Positions 55,748 through 64,000 of a DNA stretch of 64,000 nucleotides are shown piece after piece. The notes beneath the pieces are model-generated. The model was given only the letters and a program-made list of their open reading frames with translations, had not been told where the DNA came from and did not search any database. Source of the stretch: Schistosoma haematobium (lineage: Eukaryota > Platyhelminthes > Trematoda > Strigeidida > Schistosomatidae); contig NC_067200.1 of assembly GCF_000699445.3 (NCBI RefSeq), positions 13,973,256 through 14,037,255 on the forward strand. The letters are read 5' to 3'. Positions within the stretch are counted from its first letter, which is position 1, and each line of letters opens with the position of its first letter. The position numbers were made by a program, and so were the translations under genes.

Positions 55748-56856
55748 TGTAGTGTTAGTCATTAGTTTTAGCCCATAATATATCTTATTCTAGTTTCCGG
55801 ACATTCCATTCTATTCATTCTACTTGAGTCATGTTTTGACCTTGTTAATTATTTGCTTATTAGCCTTGACTGTTTTCATATGAGCGTATATGTGTGGACA
55901 CTTCATGTCCCATGACTCATCACATGTCTGTAGTTTATTTTGTCTGCCTATAAATATTGAGTAATGCCCGGCTTGAAATGGAGTTGGCTTCCCAGCCATC
56001 TTCCATACGTGTCATTTTGCTTTGCTATGTTTCATTCGCTTCATGTACGAAATATATGTATTCTCAAGTCAATTCTCGTTATTCGACTTATTTAATTCCG
56101 TTATTGGATAACGCGATTTAAGTCGACGATGATATACGAGAAAAGGCGATAACAAACATCCATACAATCAAAAATGGGAGTCAGATTCACGGGCCACTAA
56201 AATGGTGAGCCCTTCAACGAACATCTTACGATCTAAATGAGGACAAAGTAAATTACGGGCCGCCACTAAATTGGTGAGCCCGACGTGATTCGAACACGCA
56301 GCCTTCTCATCACGTCGGGCTCACCAATTTAGTGGCGGCCCGTAATTTACTTTTGTCCTCATTTAGATCGTAAGATGTTCGTTGAAGGGCTCACCATTTT
56401 AGTGGCCCGTGAATCTGACTCCCATTTTTGATTGTATGGATGTTTGTTATCGCCTTTTCTCGTATATCATCGTCGACTTAAATCGCGTTATCCAATAACG
56501 GAATTAAATAAGTCGAATAACGAGAATTGACTTGAGAATACATATATTTCGTACATGAAGCGAATGAAACATAGCAAAGCAAAAATGACACGTATGGAAG
56601 ATGGCTGGGAAGCCAACTCCACTTCAAGCCGGGCATTACTCAATATTTATAGGCAGACAAAATAAACTACAGACATGTGATGAGTCATGGGACATGAAGT
56701 GTCCACACATATACGCTCATATGAAAACAGTCAAGGCTAATAAGCAAATAATTAACAAGGTCAAAACATGACTCAAGTAGAATGAATAGAATGGAATGTC
56801 CGGAAACTAGAATAAGATATATTATGGGCTAAAACTAATGGCTAACACTACAATAG
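55744..56856. mobile_element. palindromic LTR-1 pair with tRNA-Trp-like centre
   Basis: An insertion of 1105 bp (55748-56852) lies between exact 4-bp duplicates ATAG (55744-55747 and 56853-56856). It starts TGTAGTGTTAG and ends CTAACACTACA, so both outer ends are U3 ends. The arms (55748-56289 and 56309-56852) are near-identical inverted repeats; I saw two single-base length differences and one substitution. Each arm is LTR-1, then a 60- to 65-bp leader-like segment, then a second CCACTAAA-type end and TGGTGAGCCCGACGTGAT. The centre continues the complement of a tRNA-Trp-like 3' region. The ends and duplication indicate integrase-mediated insertion of a single DNA molecule into a SINE-B. Confidence 0.9.
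56263..56308 (-). other. primer-binding site and extended tRNA-Trp-like copy
   Basis: The plus strand from TGGTGAGCCCGACGTGA through TTCGAACACGCAGCCTTCTC is the complement of a tRNA 3' part: CCA end, 7-nt acceptor strand, T arm with GTTCGAATC, variable loop, and AGAAGG. By recall it is close to eukaryotic tRNA-Trp. A normal primer-binding site copies up to 18 nt; here about 36-39 nt match. The inverse copy of the first 18 or so nt lies at 56309-56334. Confidence 0.75.
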
Positions 56857-57165
56857 TAACTCACTGATGACAATGAAGGATGTGTCGCTCAATTTCGTGG
56901 ATTAGTTGAAATCAGACATTAACACCGTTGGATGACGGCTAGTTCAGTGTTTGAGTTGTTAATCGCTCGTGTGCGAAACTGATAGGTCCTGGGTTCGAAT
57001 CACGCGACGTGGGATCATGAATGCGCACTGCTGAGGAGTCTCATACTAGAACGAAACAGCCTTCCAGTGATTACAGGTTTTCCATGATGGTCTAGCTTAT
57101 ACTGACTCATGATTTCAACTATTCAAATTACTAAAATCTCCACAAAACCCTTCTGATAAATATAA
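56857..57165 (+). mobile_element. SINE-B remainder, right of LTR palindrome
   Basis: Resumes with TAACTCACTGATGACAATG, then A-box-like block near 56936-56960, B box GGGTTCGAATCACG, ribozyme and tail (CTCCACAAAACCCTTCTGAT). The ribozyme keeps CUGAGGAG and CGAAAC, but the cleavage triplet is CUU and stem II has a mismatch. Confidence 0.82.
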
Positions 57166-57499
57166 ATAATCAATATTTATGATTTTTAGAACTTTTTTAT
57201 ATATAATAGTAGAAATCTATGCCAAATTTCATCTTTATAATTGCTGTAGAACATCCAAGCAACAAAAACGTACCATTAGAGTGAATATAGTTGGTTGGTA
57301 TATAAATAATAATTATAACTTAATTTTTATATACGTTTGAAAGGTAATAATTGTTCATACCTTCATTCATAGAATGAACAAATTGACATATGTGAATTCT
57401 AATTACTTATACGACTAAAGACAAGCTCAATTAACTCTATTTACAATGATACTTTATATGAAACAAAATGATTATTTTGTTTATGTTCAAAGTCAGAAA
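57166..57499. other. no recognised feature
   Basis: AT-rich. Confidence 0.4.
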
Positions 57500-57955
57500 G
57501 AGGGTTTTGGGGATATTATAGTAATTCCAATAGTTGAATTCATGAACTAATTGAAGCTAGACCATCATGGAAAACCTGGAAGCACTGGACGGCCGTTTCG
57601 TCCTATTGTGGAACTCCTCAGCAGCGCACATCCATGATCCCTCATAGTAAGAATCGAACCCAGGACCTATCAGTTTCGCGCGCGAACACTTAACCTCCAG
57701 ACCACTGAGCCAGCATCTAACGATGTTCACCATTGTCCTCAGTAAGTAACTATCTCACAACAAACTTTGCTGAACTCCACTGGTCACGGCTTTTCACGAG
57801 AACTCTAGGTAATACCTCTTGGAGATCATCAGCATATGATGATTATGATCAGAAAAAAATTGTGGATATCGTAGTGATTTAATAGCCAAATTCTTGAGTC
57901 AATTGAAGCTAGATCATCATAAAAACCTGAAAGCACTGGACGGATGTTCAAAACG
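57500..57955 (-). mobile_element. SINE-B tandem (about 1.2 monomers)
   Basis: A full minus-strand copy (57500-57840) with intact ribozyme and a partial second (57845-57955) cut at GGACGGATGTT. A SINE-A leader abuts it. Confidence 0.8.
57580..57632 (-). ncRNA. hammerhead ribozyme, SINE-B type, core intact
   Basis: Minus strand: CUGAGGAG (57621-57614), stem II GUUC/GGAC with one wobble, CGAAAC, GGCC, GUC (57590-57588). Stem I GCGCUG pairs with CAGUGC. Confidence 0.78.
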
Positions 57956-58072
57956 ATATAATCAAAATACGCATGCGCACAGTATGCACATATGCCAATA
58001 ACAGACTGATCAATTGCAGTCTTAAACCTCAATGGGAAGATACAAGCCAAACAATACCAAGGGACTTCAAAC
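57956..58072 (+). mobile_element. SINE-A leader fragment
   Basis: GCACAGTATGCACATATGCC, CAATTGCAGTCTTAAACC and ACAAGCCAAACAATACC, truncated before the boxes. Confidence 0.75.
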
Positions 58073-58584
58073 ATGAATCTGTTTAGCTATTACAAGTTAA
58101 AAATAAAAAATAAACTTATCGATAAGTCTTTGTTTTTTTTCCTTTTTGTTAAATAATCATTTATTAATTCATTTTCCTTGTGTAACGTAGCCACATTTGT
58201 GTTTTAAAATGTTAACGATAATTGGATTATCACTAATGAGGCCAAAAATGTATTGCCGAACGTTGAAATTAGGTTTTTGCCACCACGTGTTAGTAAACGT
58301 TTATAAAACATTGACGATCGAACACAAAGAATCGTTGAAAATCTCCATCTCAGATGAACCAGGTTTCACAAACAAAGGGAAGGGTTGTTTTCACTCATGA
58401 GTGAAGTATAACTGTATTTTTGTTGGAAATAACACCTTCAAATGAGCTCGAACCAATGTCAGTGAATGCTACAGTTAGATGCTTCACAACTGAGCTACTG
58501 AGTACATTAGCTGCTTAATTTCATGTTACATAGTCCTCACTGATGTTAGGATAATATGAATCAATTTTAATCATACGACTACAG
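58073..58584. other. no recognised gene
   Basis: A 67-residue frame (58197-58400) has no recognisable domain. AT-rich otherwise. Confidence 0.35.
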
Positions 58585-58815
58585 ATACTTACTTACTTAT
58601 CCCTCGTAGAGGAGCATAGGCTGCTCACCAGCACTACGCATCCAACTCTATCCTAGGCAATCCATTCCAGTTCTTTCCAGTTGCTATTCATCCTTTTAAT
58701 ATGTGCTTTCAATTCTCGACACAGTGTCTTGTTTGGCTGTCCTCTTTTTTCGTTTCCCTTCATGATTCCAAGTTAATACTTGCCTCATGATGCAGTTCAA
58801 CGATTTGCGTGTGCA
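58585..58815 (-). pseudogene. RTE-A 3' end fragment
   Basis: Minus-strand 3' end with a degenerate (GTAA)n tail at 58585-58600 and the C-terminal coding region, cut near 58815. Confidence 0.75.
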
Positions 58816-58819
58816 GCTT

Positions 58820-58922
58820 TTCTAAGGTTACTGCTGGTCCCAAGCCTAGATAAAGAAGAAGGGTTGAACGCAGAATTATCAGCTCCATTCCATAGAAAAC
58901 AATCTTGCTAAAAAACGAGAAG
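58820..58922 (-). repeat. F-module copy
   Basis: Third copy of the module at 12074-12187: TAAGGTTACTGCTGGTCCCA, GGTTGAACGCAG, TCTTGCTAAAAAAC. Directly abuts an RTE-A fragment. Confidence 0.55.
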
Positions 58923-59294
58923 ATTCGCTAATCAGACTAGAGATACTAAGCAATAAAATATGTTTTTTAAAACTTCTTAATACACCATCTTTAAAAATTA
59001 TAATTGACTACTTAACAATTTTCAAGTGAATATGTTATCTTCATTTCTCATCGAACTATAATTGAAAAACTATTCAATTGTAATTTATCATACAGAACAA
59101 TTTAATTCAGTTATTATTTGATATTCATTTGTAAAAAAAAAAACGAATCATGATATGATTTTCAACTAAAAAGCTTATGATATTTATCATTTCAGATTGG
59201 TAACTTTGTATTAGCATATGAAGTTATTAATTTATGTTCTCTAACTGTTTATTCGCAGATTGTTAAAAGTAAGTAGTATAGAAAGAGTATAGCC
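58923..59294. other. no recognised feature
   Basis: AT-rich. Confidence 0.4.
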
Positions 59295-59661
59295 CGTACT
59301 GTGATGTGAGCTACTTATATCCACATAAGTAGTATGTAATGATAGTTCAGTGGAGTGTTCTGGCGGGGTGGTGTTGGATGTAGCGGGTGCTGTCGACGGA
59401 GAAGAGCAGTGAGATGTGCTACTACTGGGCGGACATCGGATATAGATGGCTCAGCAGGTCATCGGAGCGCAGGCATTGAACGTCCCAACTACCGGATGGA
59501 TATCGGGTGTTGATGCCCCGGCAGGTCGACGGAGCTACGGAGGTCAGCGCGTCTCAAACTCGACATTTTGATGGAGAGAGTGGTATAGACTGCAGAAAAG
59601 AGAAAAGTGGAATGGTGAGCAGAACCATGGCATGAACGCCTGCTTTAAAGGGGGGAATGAG
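59295..59661 (-). repeat. LTR-4-like end joined to a GC-rich block
   Basis: 59295-59365 matches the LTR-4 3' part on the minus strand (terminal hairpin and CAGTGGAGTGTTCTGGCGG). 59366-59650 is markedly GC-rich with repeated motifs GACGGAG, GGTCGACGGAGC and GGACATCGGATAT/GGATATCGGGT, unlike anything else in the window. A complete LTR-4 in the same orientation follows. Confidence 0.6.
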
Positions 59662-59965
59662 TGTATTGTGAGCTACTTATATCGGCACAAGTAGTATTTT
59701 ACGCTGGTAAGGAATAGAATGTATTTTAGTAAGAAGATCGAGAAGGAAAGAACGGAACAGAAGGCAATTGGTATGAAAATGCAGGAATAATGAAATCTGA
59801 CACGATGGACTGATATTGGTAAAAGGAACAGTCAAGTTTGAGTTAATTGATTGACATTTTGCAAATGAAGTACTTACTGCATGACTCTTAGATTTTACTA
59901 AGAAATTTCGTAACTTCGTGTTCTCATTCATTCGAGTGCCCCCACTCATGTTCTTCTTTACTGCA
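59662..59965 (-). mobile_element. LTR-4 copy
   Basis: Ends TGTATTG and ACTGCA, with the hairpin ACTTATATCGGCACAAGT partly kept. No matching target duplication. Confidence 0.65.
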
Positions 59966-59979
59966 GTAATAAGAAGCAA

Positions 59980-60215
59980 AGACCAGTTTTTCTTCTTGTT
60001 TGAGACTAGTTAGTTGGATGTACCTGAATCACAATGTAAATGTTTACACGGGGACTCAAAACCAGTACCTTACGTTTCCCATGACAATGCGTTAATCATT
60101 GAGGTATTGAGTTCAGATGGCCAAGCAATTATGAACATCAACATTTGGATGCCAATACATCCAGCTGACCAGTAATGAAGCGAACGAAATGAACATCCTA
60201 GATTTTAAAGTCAGA
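59980..60215. mobile_element. SINE-A fold-back, decayed
   Basis: Minus unit 59980-60125 (ribozyme remnant, B-box GGGGACTCAAAACC complement, A-box) joined to a plus ribozyme and tail (60130-60215) reading CTGACCAG. Both are inactive. Confidence 0.6.
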
Positions 60216-60434
60216 TACAATCATTTTATCCTATGTAACTTGTATTGAAGCGATCCTCATAGTATGTTTATTTGCCAACAAACATAGATCAAAAAATTAA
60301 CCATTGTGAATATTCGCAAAACCATGACTAGAGTTATATTATTTCTCCTTCTCTTAACGATAACCTGCTACACAGTGGTATATCTATAACAATTTGTATA
60401 AACAATAGGAGTTTGTTAATTACTAGAGTTCTTG

Positions 60435-60625
60435 TGAAGTCACAATTGATTGATCACTGGGTGGCGATCAATGTCATGTGTGTCAAGTCCTTATTTAGTG
60501 CAGATCGAATGCTATCGACCATGTTGGAATGTGGCCACTAGTCTAGGTGACTCGACACTGCGTGCACTATATATTGAGATTAGATGGTGGTTGGAGGTAG
60601 TCGACAGGAAAACCTTGACCCGGGT
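60435..60625 (-). mobile_element. SINE-C, left arm of a fold-back
   Basis: Minus-strand 3' part: TCACAATTGATTGATCACTG, CCACTAGTCTAGGTGACTCG, GCGTGCACTATATATTGAG, to the ribozyme edge (GACAGGAAAACC). Confidence 0.8.
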
Positions 60626-60805
60626 TATGCTATCGACCATAACTCAGTGGTAATATCTCTGACTGTGAAGCTGGTTGACACGGGATCGAATCCGTCAGGG
60701 AGCACCAGTTCCCTCAAGATTACAGGTACATCTTGCTGACGAGTGCCAAGTAGCACGAAACCTGGGTCCAGAGTTTCCTGTCGACTACCTCAAACCACCA
60801 TCTAG
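60626..60805 (+). mobile_element. SINE-C, right arm of a fold-back
   Basis: A-box-like AACTCAGTGGTAATATC, B box GGGATCGAATCC (60682-60693), intact ribozyme, ACCACCATCTAG tail. The cleanest tRNA-like region of the family. Confidence 0.82.
60725..60785 (+). ncRNA. hammerhead ribozyme, SINE-C type, core intact
   Basis: CUGACGAG 60735-60742, stem II GUGC/GCAC, CGAAAC, stem III ACC/GGU (near-palindromic), cleavage GUC 60766-60768. Stem I CUUG/CAGA-G with wobble. Confidence 0.8.
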
Positions 60806-61837
60806 TTATTGTGAAGTATTCATTTCAAAAATCAAATTACATGTATCATTTAAATCTATTTTAAATACATTTTATACGAGCTTCTTATGAATCTGAAATG
60901 AATATTTTCATACTAGTTAAATTCTTTGTTTAGAGAATCTAAAGCCAATCAGAAGTAGCCTAATGAGAATATCAAGAGATGACAATCAGAAGTGACCTAA
61001 AGGACAAGTTCATTTTATTGACTAAGAAATGGATCAATTTCTTAAGGATTAGAATAGTATATATATATGAATGAGTATTTGTCAGTTTTATTCAGTAGTT
61101 CAATACACTTTCTCAATCATTCTTGTGTTGTCGCTCAACCAGTCAGTTGTGCGGGGGGGGGAGAGGTTAGCGCATAACAAACCGTATAGCAGTATCAGAT
61201 TTTGGACATAGTCGGTCACGACATTATACTTGTGAAAATCTCATTGAACTACAAGGTATCGATCTCCAGCCTGGTACAAGCTTGTTCACAGAAACACTGT
61301 GTACTAACCGAATGTTCAATCATGTTAAAATAATGAATTTAGAATTTGTTTAACTGTTAATATGAGTTATTTGATGTGAAATATAATGCACCTTGTTGTA
61401 ATCGGATAAGATTTAAATGTGACAAAATCTATATAAAACGTTTTAGTTCTTATAAAGGAAAATGACAGCCGAACATCTACTTAAATAGACAAACAGAAAT
61501 AATACCAGTAGATGAGGTGGAATACAATTAGCTGAACCATAGTAGTGATTCATTAATAACAAAACACTAATCTATTAATAGAATACCATGTTTTTTTGGA
61601 CAACAATAACGTGCAGTTTCGATATGCTTGGAACAACCGAACTATTTATTCATAATAACACGAATATACATTTATTTATTTATTCCCATTCAATTTATGC
61701 TCTGGTAAGTTTGATTTCTGACTATCTATCTGATTCACTAATTTTATTTCCAACCATATCTTAGGTACATATATGGTCAATGGTTTTGTTCATACTACAT
61801 CTACATACACATACATTGCTTCTCTTACTACGATATC
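60806..61837. other. no recognised gene; possible LTR-like promoter
   Basis: A TATA-like AGTATATATATGAATGAG at about 61057-61074 is followed by TTCAATACACTTTCTC and a G run (61153-61161), resembling an LTR R region, but no ends or second copy were found. Confidence 0.35.
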
Positions 61838-62116
61838 GGTGAGACAATAATTTATGGACTACCTTTGAGCAACACGAAAATGACCTTCAGAATGTCCCCA
61901 TAATTACTAGAACTAATGACAGTTATAAACCTGTGTGAAGAATAAAGATTATGATTTACAATTGATAGTTAAGTTTAGGAATTAGATTTAGAGTAAACAT
62001 CACGAACTGACATGAGCAAAAATGTCAAAACGCTATTTAGCCAATTGGATAGATGAATTTCATATGATAATCTAAGACCTGTTTCTTCCATAAATTAATA
62101 GTCTTGTTACAATTTC
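61830..62116 (+). mobile_element. Merlin-like MITE, decayed
   Basis: Unit 61838-62108 (271 bp): left GGTGAGACAATAATTTATGG, right complement-like CATAAATTAATAGTCTTG. Flanks ACGATATC and ACAATTTC match at six of eight positions. Same internal order as 13412-13697 (GGAATTAGATTT, CATCACGAACTGACAT, TTTAGCCAATTGG). Confidence 0.65.
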
Positions 62117-62224
62117 TACTAAATTTTATACTAAATAAATCGAATTCGCTTTTTTTACAGATTCCAAATTTAACATTTTAATATGACTCAATAATTGACT
62201 AATACATGTTAGATAATTCTGATG

Positions 62225-62775
62225 CTTAATCATTATCGCAAGAGCGGCATATATACAACTGAAGAACATCTGAAATTCAAAACAACTGTCAACCAACACC
62301 AAGGTCAGGATTTTCATTACAAACATCAAGACAGTTCTATCGTATGGGGCGGAAACTTGGAGAACTACGAAAGCAATCATCTAGAAGATACAGGTGTTTA
62401 TTAACAGTTGTCTACGCAAAATACTTCGGATCAGTTGGCCAGACACTACTAGCAACAACCTATTGTGGGAGAAAACAAACCAGATCCCAGCGGAGGAAGA
62501 AATCAGGAAGAAGCGCTGGAAGTGGATAGGACACACATTGAGGAAAGCACCCAACTGCGTCACAAGACAAGCCGTCACATGGAATCCTCAAGGCCAAAAG
62601 AGGAGAAGAGGAAGACCAAAGAACACATTACGCCGGGAAATGGAAATAGACATGAGAAAAATGAACAAGAATTGGATGGGACTAGAAAAGAAGGCCCAGG
62701 ACAGAGTGGGTTGGAGAATGCTGGTCAGAGGCCTATGCTCCATTGGGAGTAACAGGCGTAAGTAAGTAAGTAAGT
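62225..62775 (+). pseudogene. RTE-A 3' end, youngest-looking copy
   Basis: The frame 62394-62765 (123 residues) gives an uninterrupted C-terminal domain: [60 protein letters not shown]. It ends at NRRK and is followed by (GTAA)n (62758-62773). The RT core is absent, the left part lost frame near 62300. A basic, probably nucleic-acid-binding tail of an RTE polyprotein. Confidence 0.85.
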
Positions 62776-63084
62776 TAATCATTATCCTGAATAATATGAA
62801 TCGGATAGAACAATAAACTTGAGCTATCAGTATAAAATCTTTTATTTTTAATTTGAAGTTTCATTTAGTAACCTAGACATTATTGATCTGTTTAGAACGA
62901 TTAAACATCGCTTCATACTGTCTAATTGAAAGGTAATTTTTTTGGTTAGAAAATTAGTTTATAGTTGACTGGTCTATTCTTTCATCATCTATTTGGCTCA
63001 AGTATAAGTTTTCACTCATAACACTGTAATGATAATAATTCTTTGGAATTAAAAAAATAAAAACTTAAATGGTGGAGAAGATTT

Positions 63085-63280
63085 GTAGCTCAGGTGGATG
63101 ATGTTGATGGAGTTTTGTTCTCTGAGATGGATGGTTTGGTCGTGAAGCTTTCATCGTTCTTCTGAACGACATCATCAGCACAAACTTCAGATAGAAGTGA
63201 CGTGTTCGAATTTCTCCATACGCGTTTCACAGCTTGGTCTGTACATCTCGACGTTGATTGGTTCTTATTGACCTTAAATT
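63085..63280 (-). repeat. unclassified retroelement-like fragment
   Basis: On the minus strand the 95-residue frame includes SLLSEVCADDVVQKNDESFT and SENKTPSTSST, a composition I associate with repeated trematode retroelement sequence. A CTGATGATGTCGTTC...GAACGATGAAAGC segment could form a hairpin. No family assigned. Confidence 0.4.
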
Positions 63281-63654
63281 TGTCATTGACAATGACAAAA
63301 AAAAACTTAAATCTTAGATTTGATTTGTACCGGCACTGTATTGTGAACTCATGAGAACAACTAAATGAGATAAACATTCTTGTATAAATACGAAGTATTC
63401 AGTAATTCATTAAGATTATTATCAGTCATTGACTGAAATGATTTAAATAACCAATTTATATATTTTGTTTGATTTAATATAGTTAAAGTTCGATTCTTAT
63501 GGTTCACTAGTCAATAAGATGAACCACTTAATAAAACAAAAGAAATAAGCGTATGTTTAAATAAAAACTGCAAAACTAAAGCTACTTATCTAACTGCATA
63601 AATAGTATATTTAATGTAAACAAGAATAGAATATTTATTATTATGTAACAATAT
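63281..63654. other. no recognised feature
   Basis: AT-rich. Confidence 0.4.
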
Positions 63655-64000
63655 TTGAATAATGTAATAAGAAGACGAAAATTATCAGAGCTATATATCA
63701 CAACACCAACGATCGAAGAAATCCGAATGGACATCAGACAAATCAAGAACGGGAAAGCACCAAAACCTGACAATATACCAGCTGAAGCACTGAAGTTAGA
63801 CACCGAAGTAACTACAAACATGCTTCATCTTCAATTCAAGAAAACTTAGGAGGAGGAACAAATGTGGATGGACTGGAAAGAAGGACACCTCGTCAAGATT
63901 CCAAAGAAAGGAGATCTGAGCAAATGCGAAAACTACAGAGGCATCACACTACTGTCAATACCAGGGAAAGTCTTCAACGGAGTGTTGTTAAACCGGATGA
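63655..64000 (+). pseudogene. RTE-A reverse transcriptase, N-terminal part (runs off the window)
   Basis: Frame 63655-63849 reads IEEIRMDIRQIKNGKAPKPD then NIPAEALKLDTEVTT, the start of a non-LTR RT domain (the K-A-P-x-x-D-N-I-P-A-E box). A stop at 63847-63849 interrupts it. The same frame resumes with a W..W..G segment, LVKIPKKGDLSKCENYRGIT then LLSIPGKVF, the canonical fingers motif (P-K-K-G-D ... N-Y-R-G-I-T-L-L). The element continues beyond the right edge and could be the longest RTE-A copy here. Confidence 0.85.

Noticed and set aside
55748..56852. Palindrome as a pure assembly fold-back artefact
   Set aside because: Exact 4-bp duplicates at both outer ends, interruption of an otherwise continuous SINE-B, and small differences between arms argue for a real insertion, though long reads are still decisive.
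850..57010. Many tRNA-like segments with A and B boxes, resembling tRNA genes
   Set aside because: They lack a foldable acceptor stem and anticodon arm of the right spacing, and they sit in repeats followed by a hammerhead. They are SINE promoters, not tRNA genes.
58197..58400. 67-residue frame with cysteines and histidines
   Set aside because: No spacing matches a zinc-binding motif and no second copy or splice context supports a gene.
63144..63180. Hammerhead-like segment on the minus strand (CTGATGA, hairpin TCGTTC/GAACGA, GAAAG)
   Set aside because: The stem II closing pair is absent, stem I and III partners are not visible, and there is no NUH site in place. Probably a chance hairpin in a retroelement; a similar one is at about 18195.

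Overview
The window looks like repeat-dense, AT-rich intergenic or intronic DNA from a blood fluke (Schistosoma or a close schistosomatid). The evidence is dense tRNA-derived SINEs carrying hammerhead ribozymes (the Smα type of schistosomes), RTE-type LINE fragments with C-terminal domains typical of trematode elements, a Gypsy-like gag remnant, Penelope-like GIY-YIG fragments and a Merlin DNA transposon relict. The species cannot be fixed by eye. No host exon, real tRNA gene, rRNA gene or CRISPR array was recognised. Almost every long open frame is a mobile-element relic or a chance frame in a repeat.

Family names used here are local. SINE-A is Smα-like. SINE-B carries the block GATGCCGGCTCAGTGGTC. 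SINE-C carries the B box GGGATCGAATCC. All three pair a Pol III A/B-box tRNA-like region with a hammerhead downstream, and about twelve cores look intact by eye. RTE-A ends in (GTAA)n and RTE-B in (TGAC)n. LTR-1 (443-545 bp, TGTAGTG...CACTAAA), LTR-2 (412 bp), LTR-3 (326 bp) and LTR-4 (258-290 bp) are solo LTRs or LTR-like units, several with exact 4-5 bp target duplications. D-repeat is a 5'-truncated retroposon-like family.

Layout. 0.7-3.5 kb: SINE-B, SINE-A, RTE-A and RTE-B nested together. 4.3-5.2 kb: internally deleted RTE-A. 6.4-10.3 kb: SINE-B fold-back, D-repeat, SINE-C fold-back. 10.7-15.7 kb: full SINE-A, LTR-4 copies, Merlin MITE, full SINE-C. 16-25 kb: SINE-B fold-backs, SINE-A dimer, LTR-1 solo, D-repeat, Penelope fragments. 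26-33.7 kb: D-repeats, LTR-4, RTE-A, full SINE-B, SINE-A array. 36-42.7 kb: two identical 981-bp RTE-B copies around a gag remnant. 43-51 kb: LTR-2, LTR-3 inside SINE-B, polypurine tract, hammerhead fold-backs, Merlin relict, paired LTR-1. 52-57 kb: SINE-B fold-backs and the most striking feature. 57-64 kb: LTR-4, a GC-rich block, SINE-C fold-back, MITE and RTE-A pieces.

The standout is at 55744-56856. Two LTR-1 copies lie as near-perfect inverted arms (542 and 544 bp) around a 19-nt centre. The centre continues the reverse-transcribed 3' part of what looks like tRNA-Trp beyond the usual primer-site length. The whole 1105-bp unit has TG...CA outer ends, a 4-bp target duplication (ATAG), and sits inside a SINE-B. 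This reads as one palindromic cDNA, formed by snap-back of extended plus-strand strong-stop DNA and then integrated.
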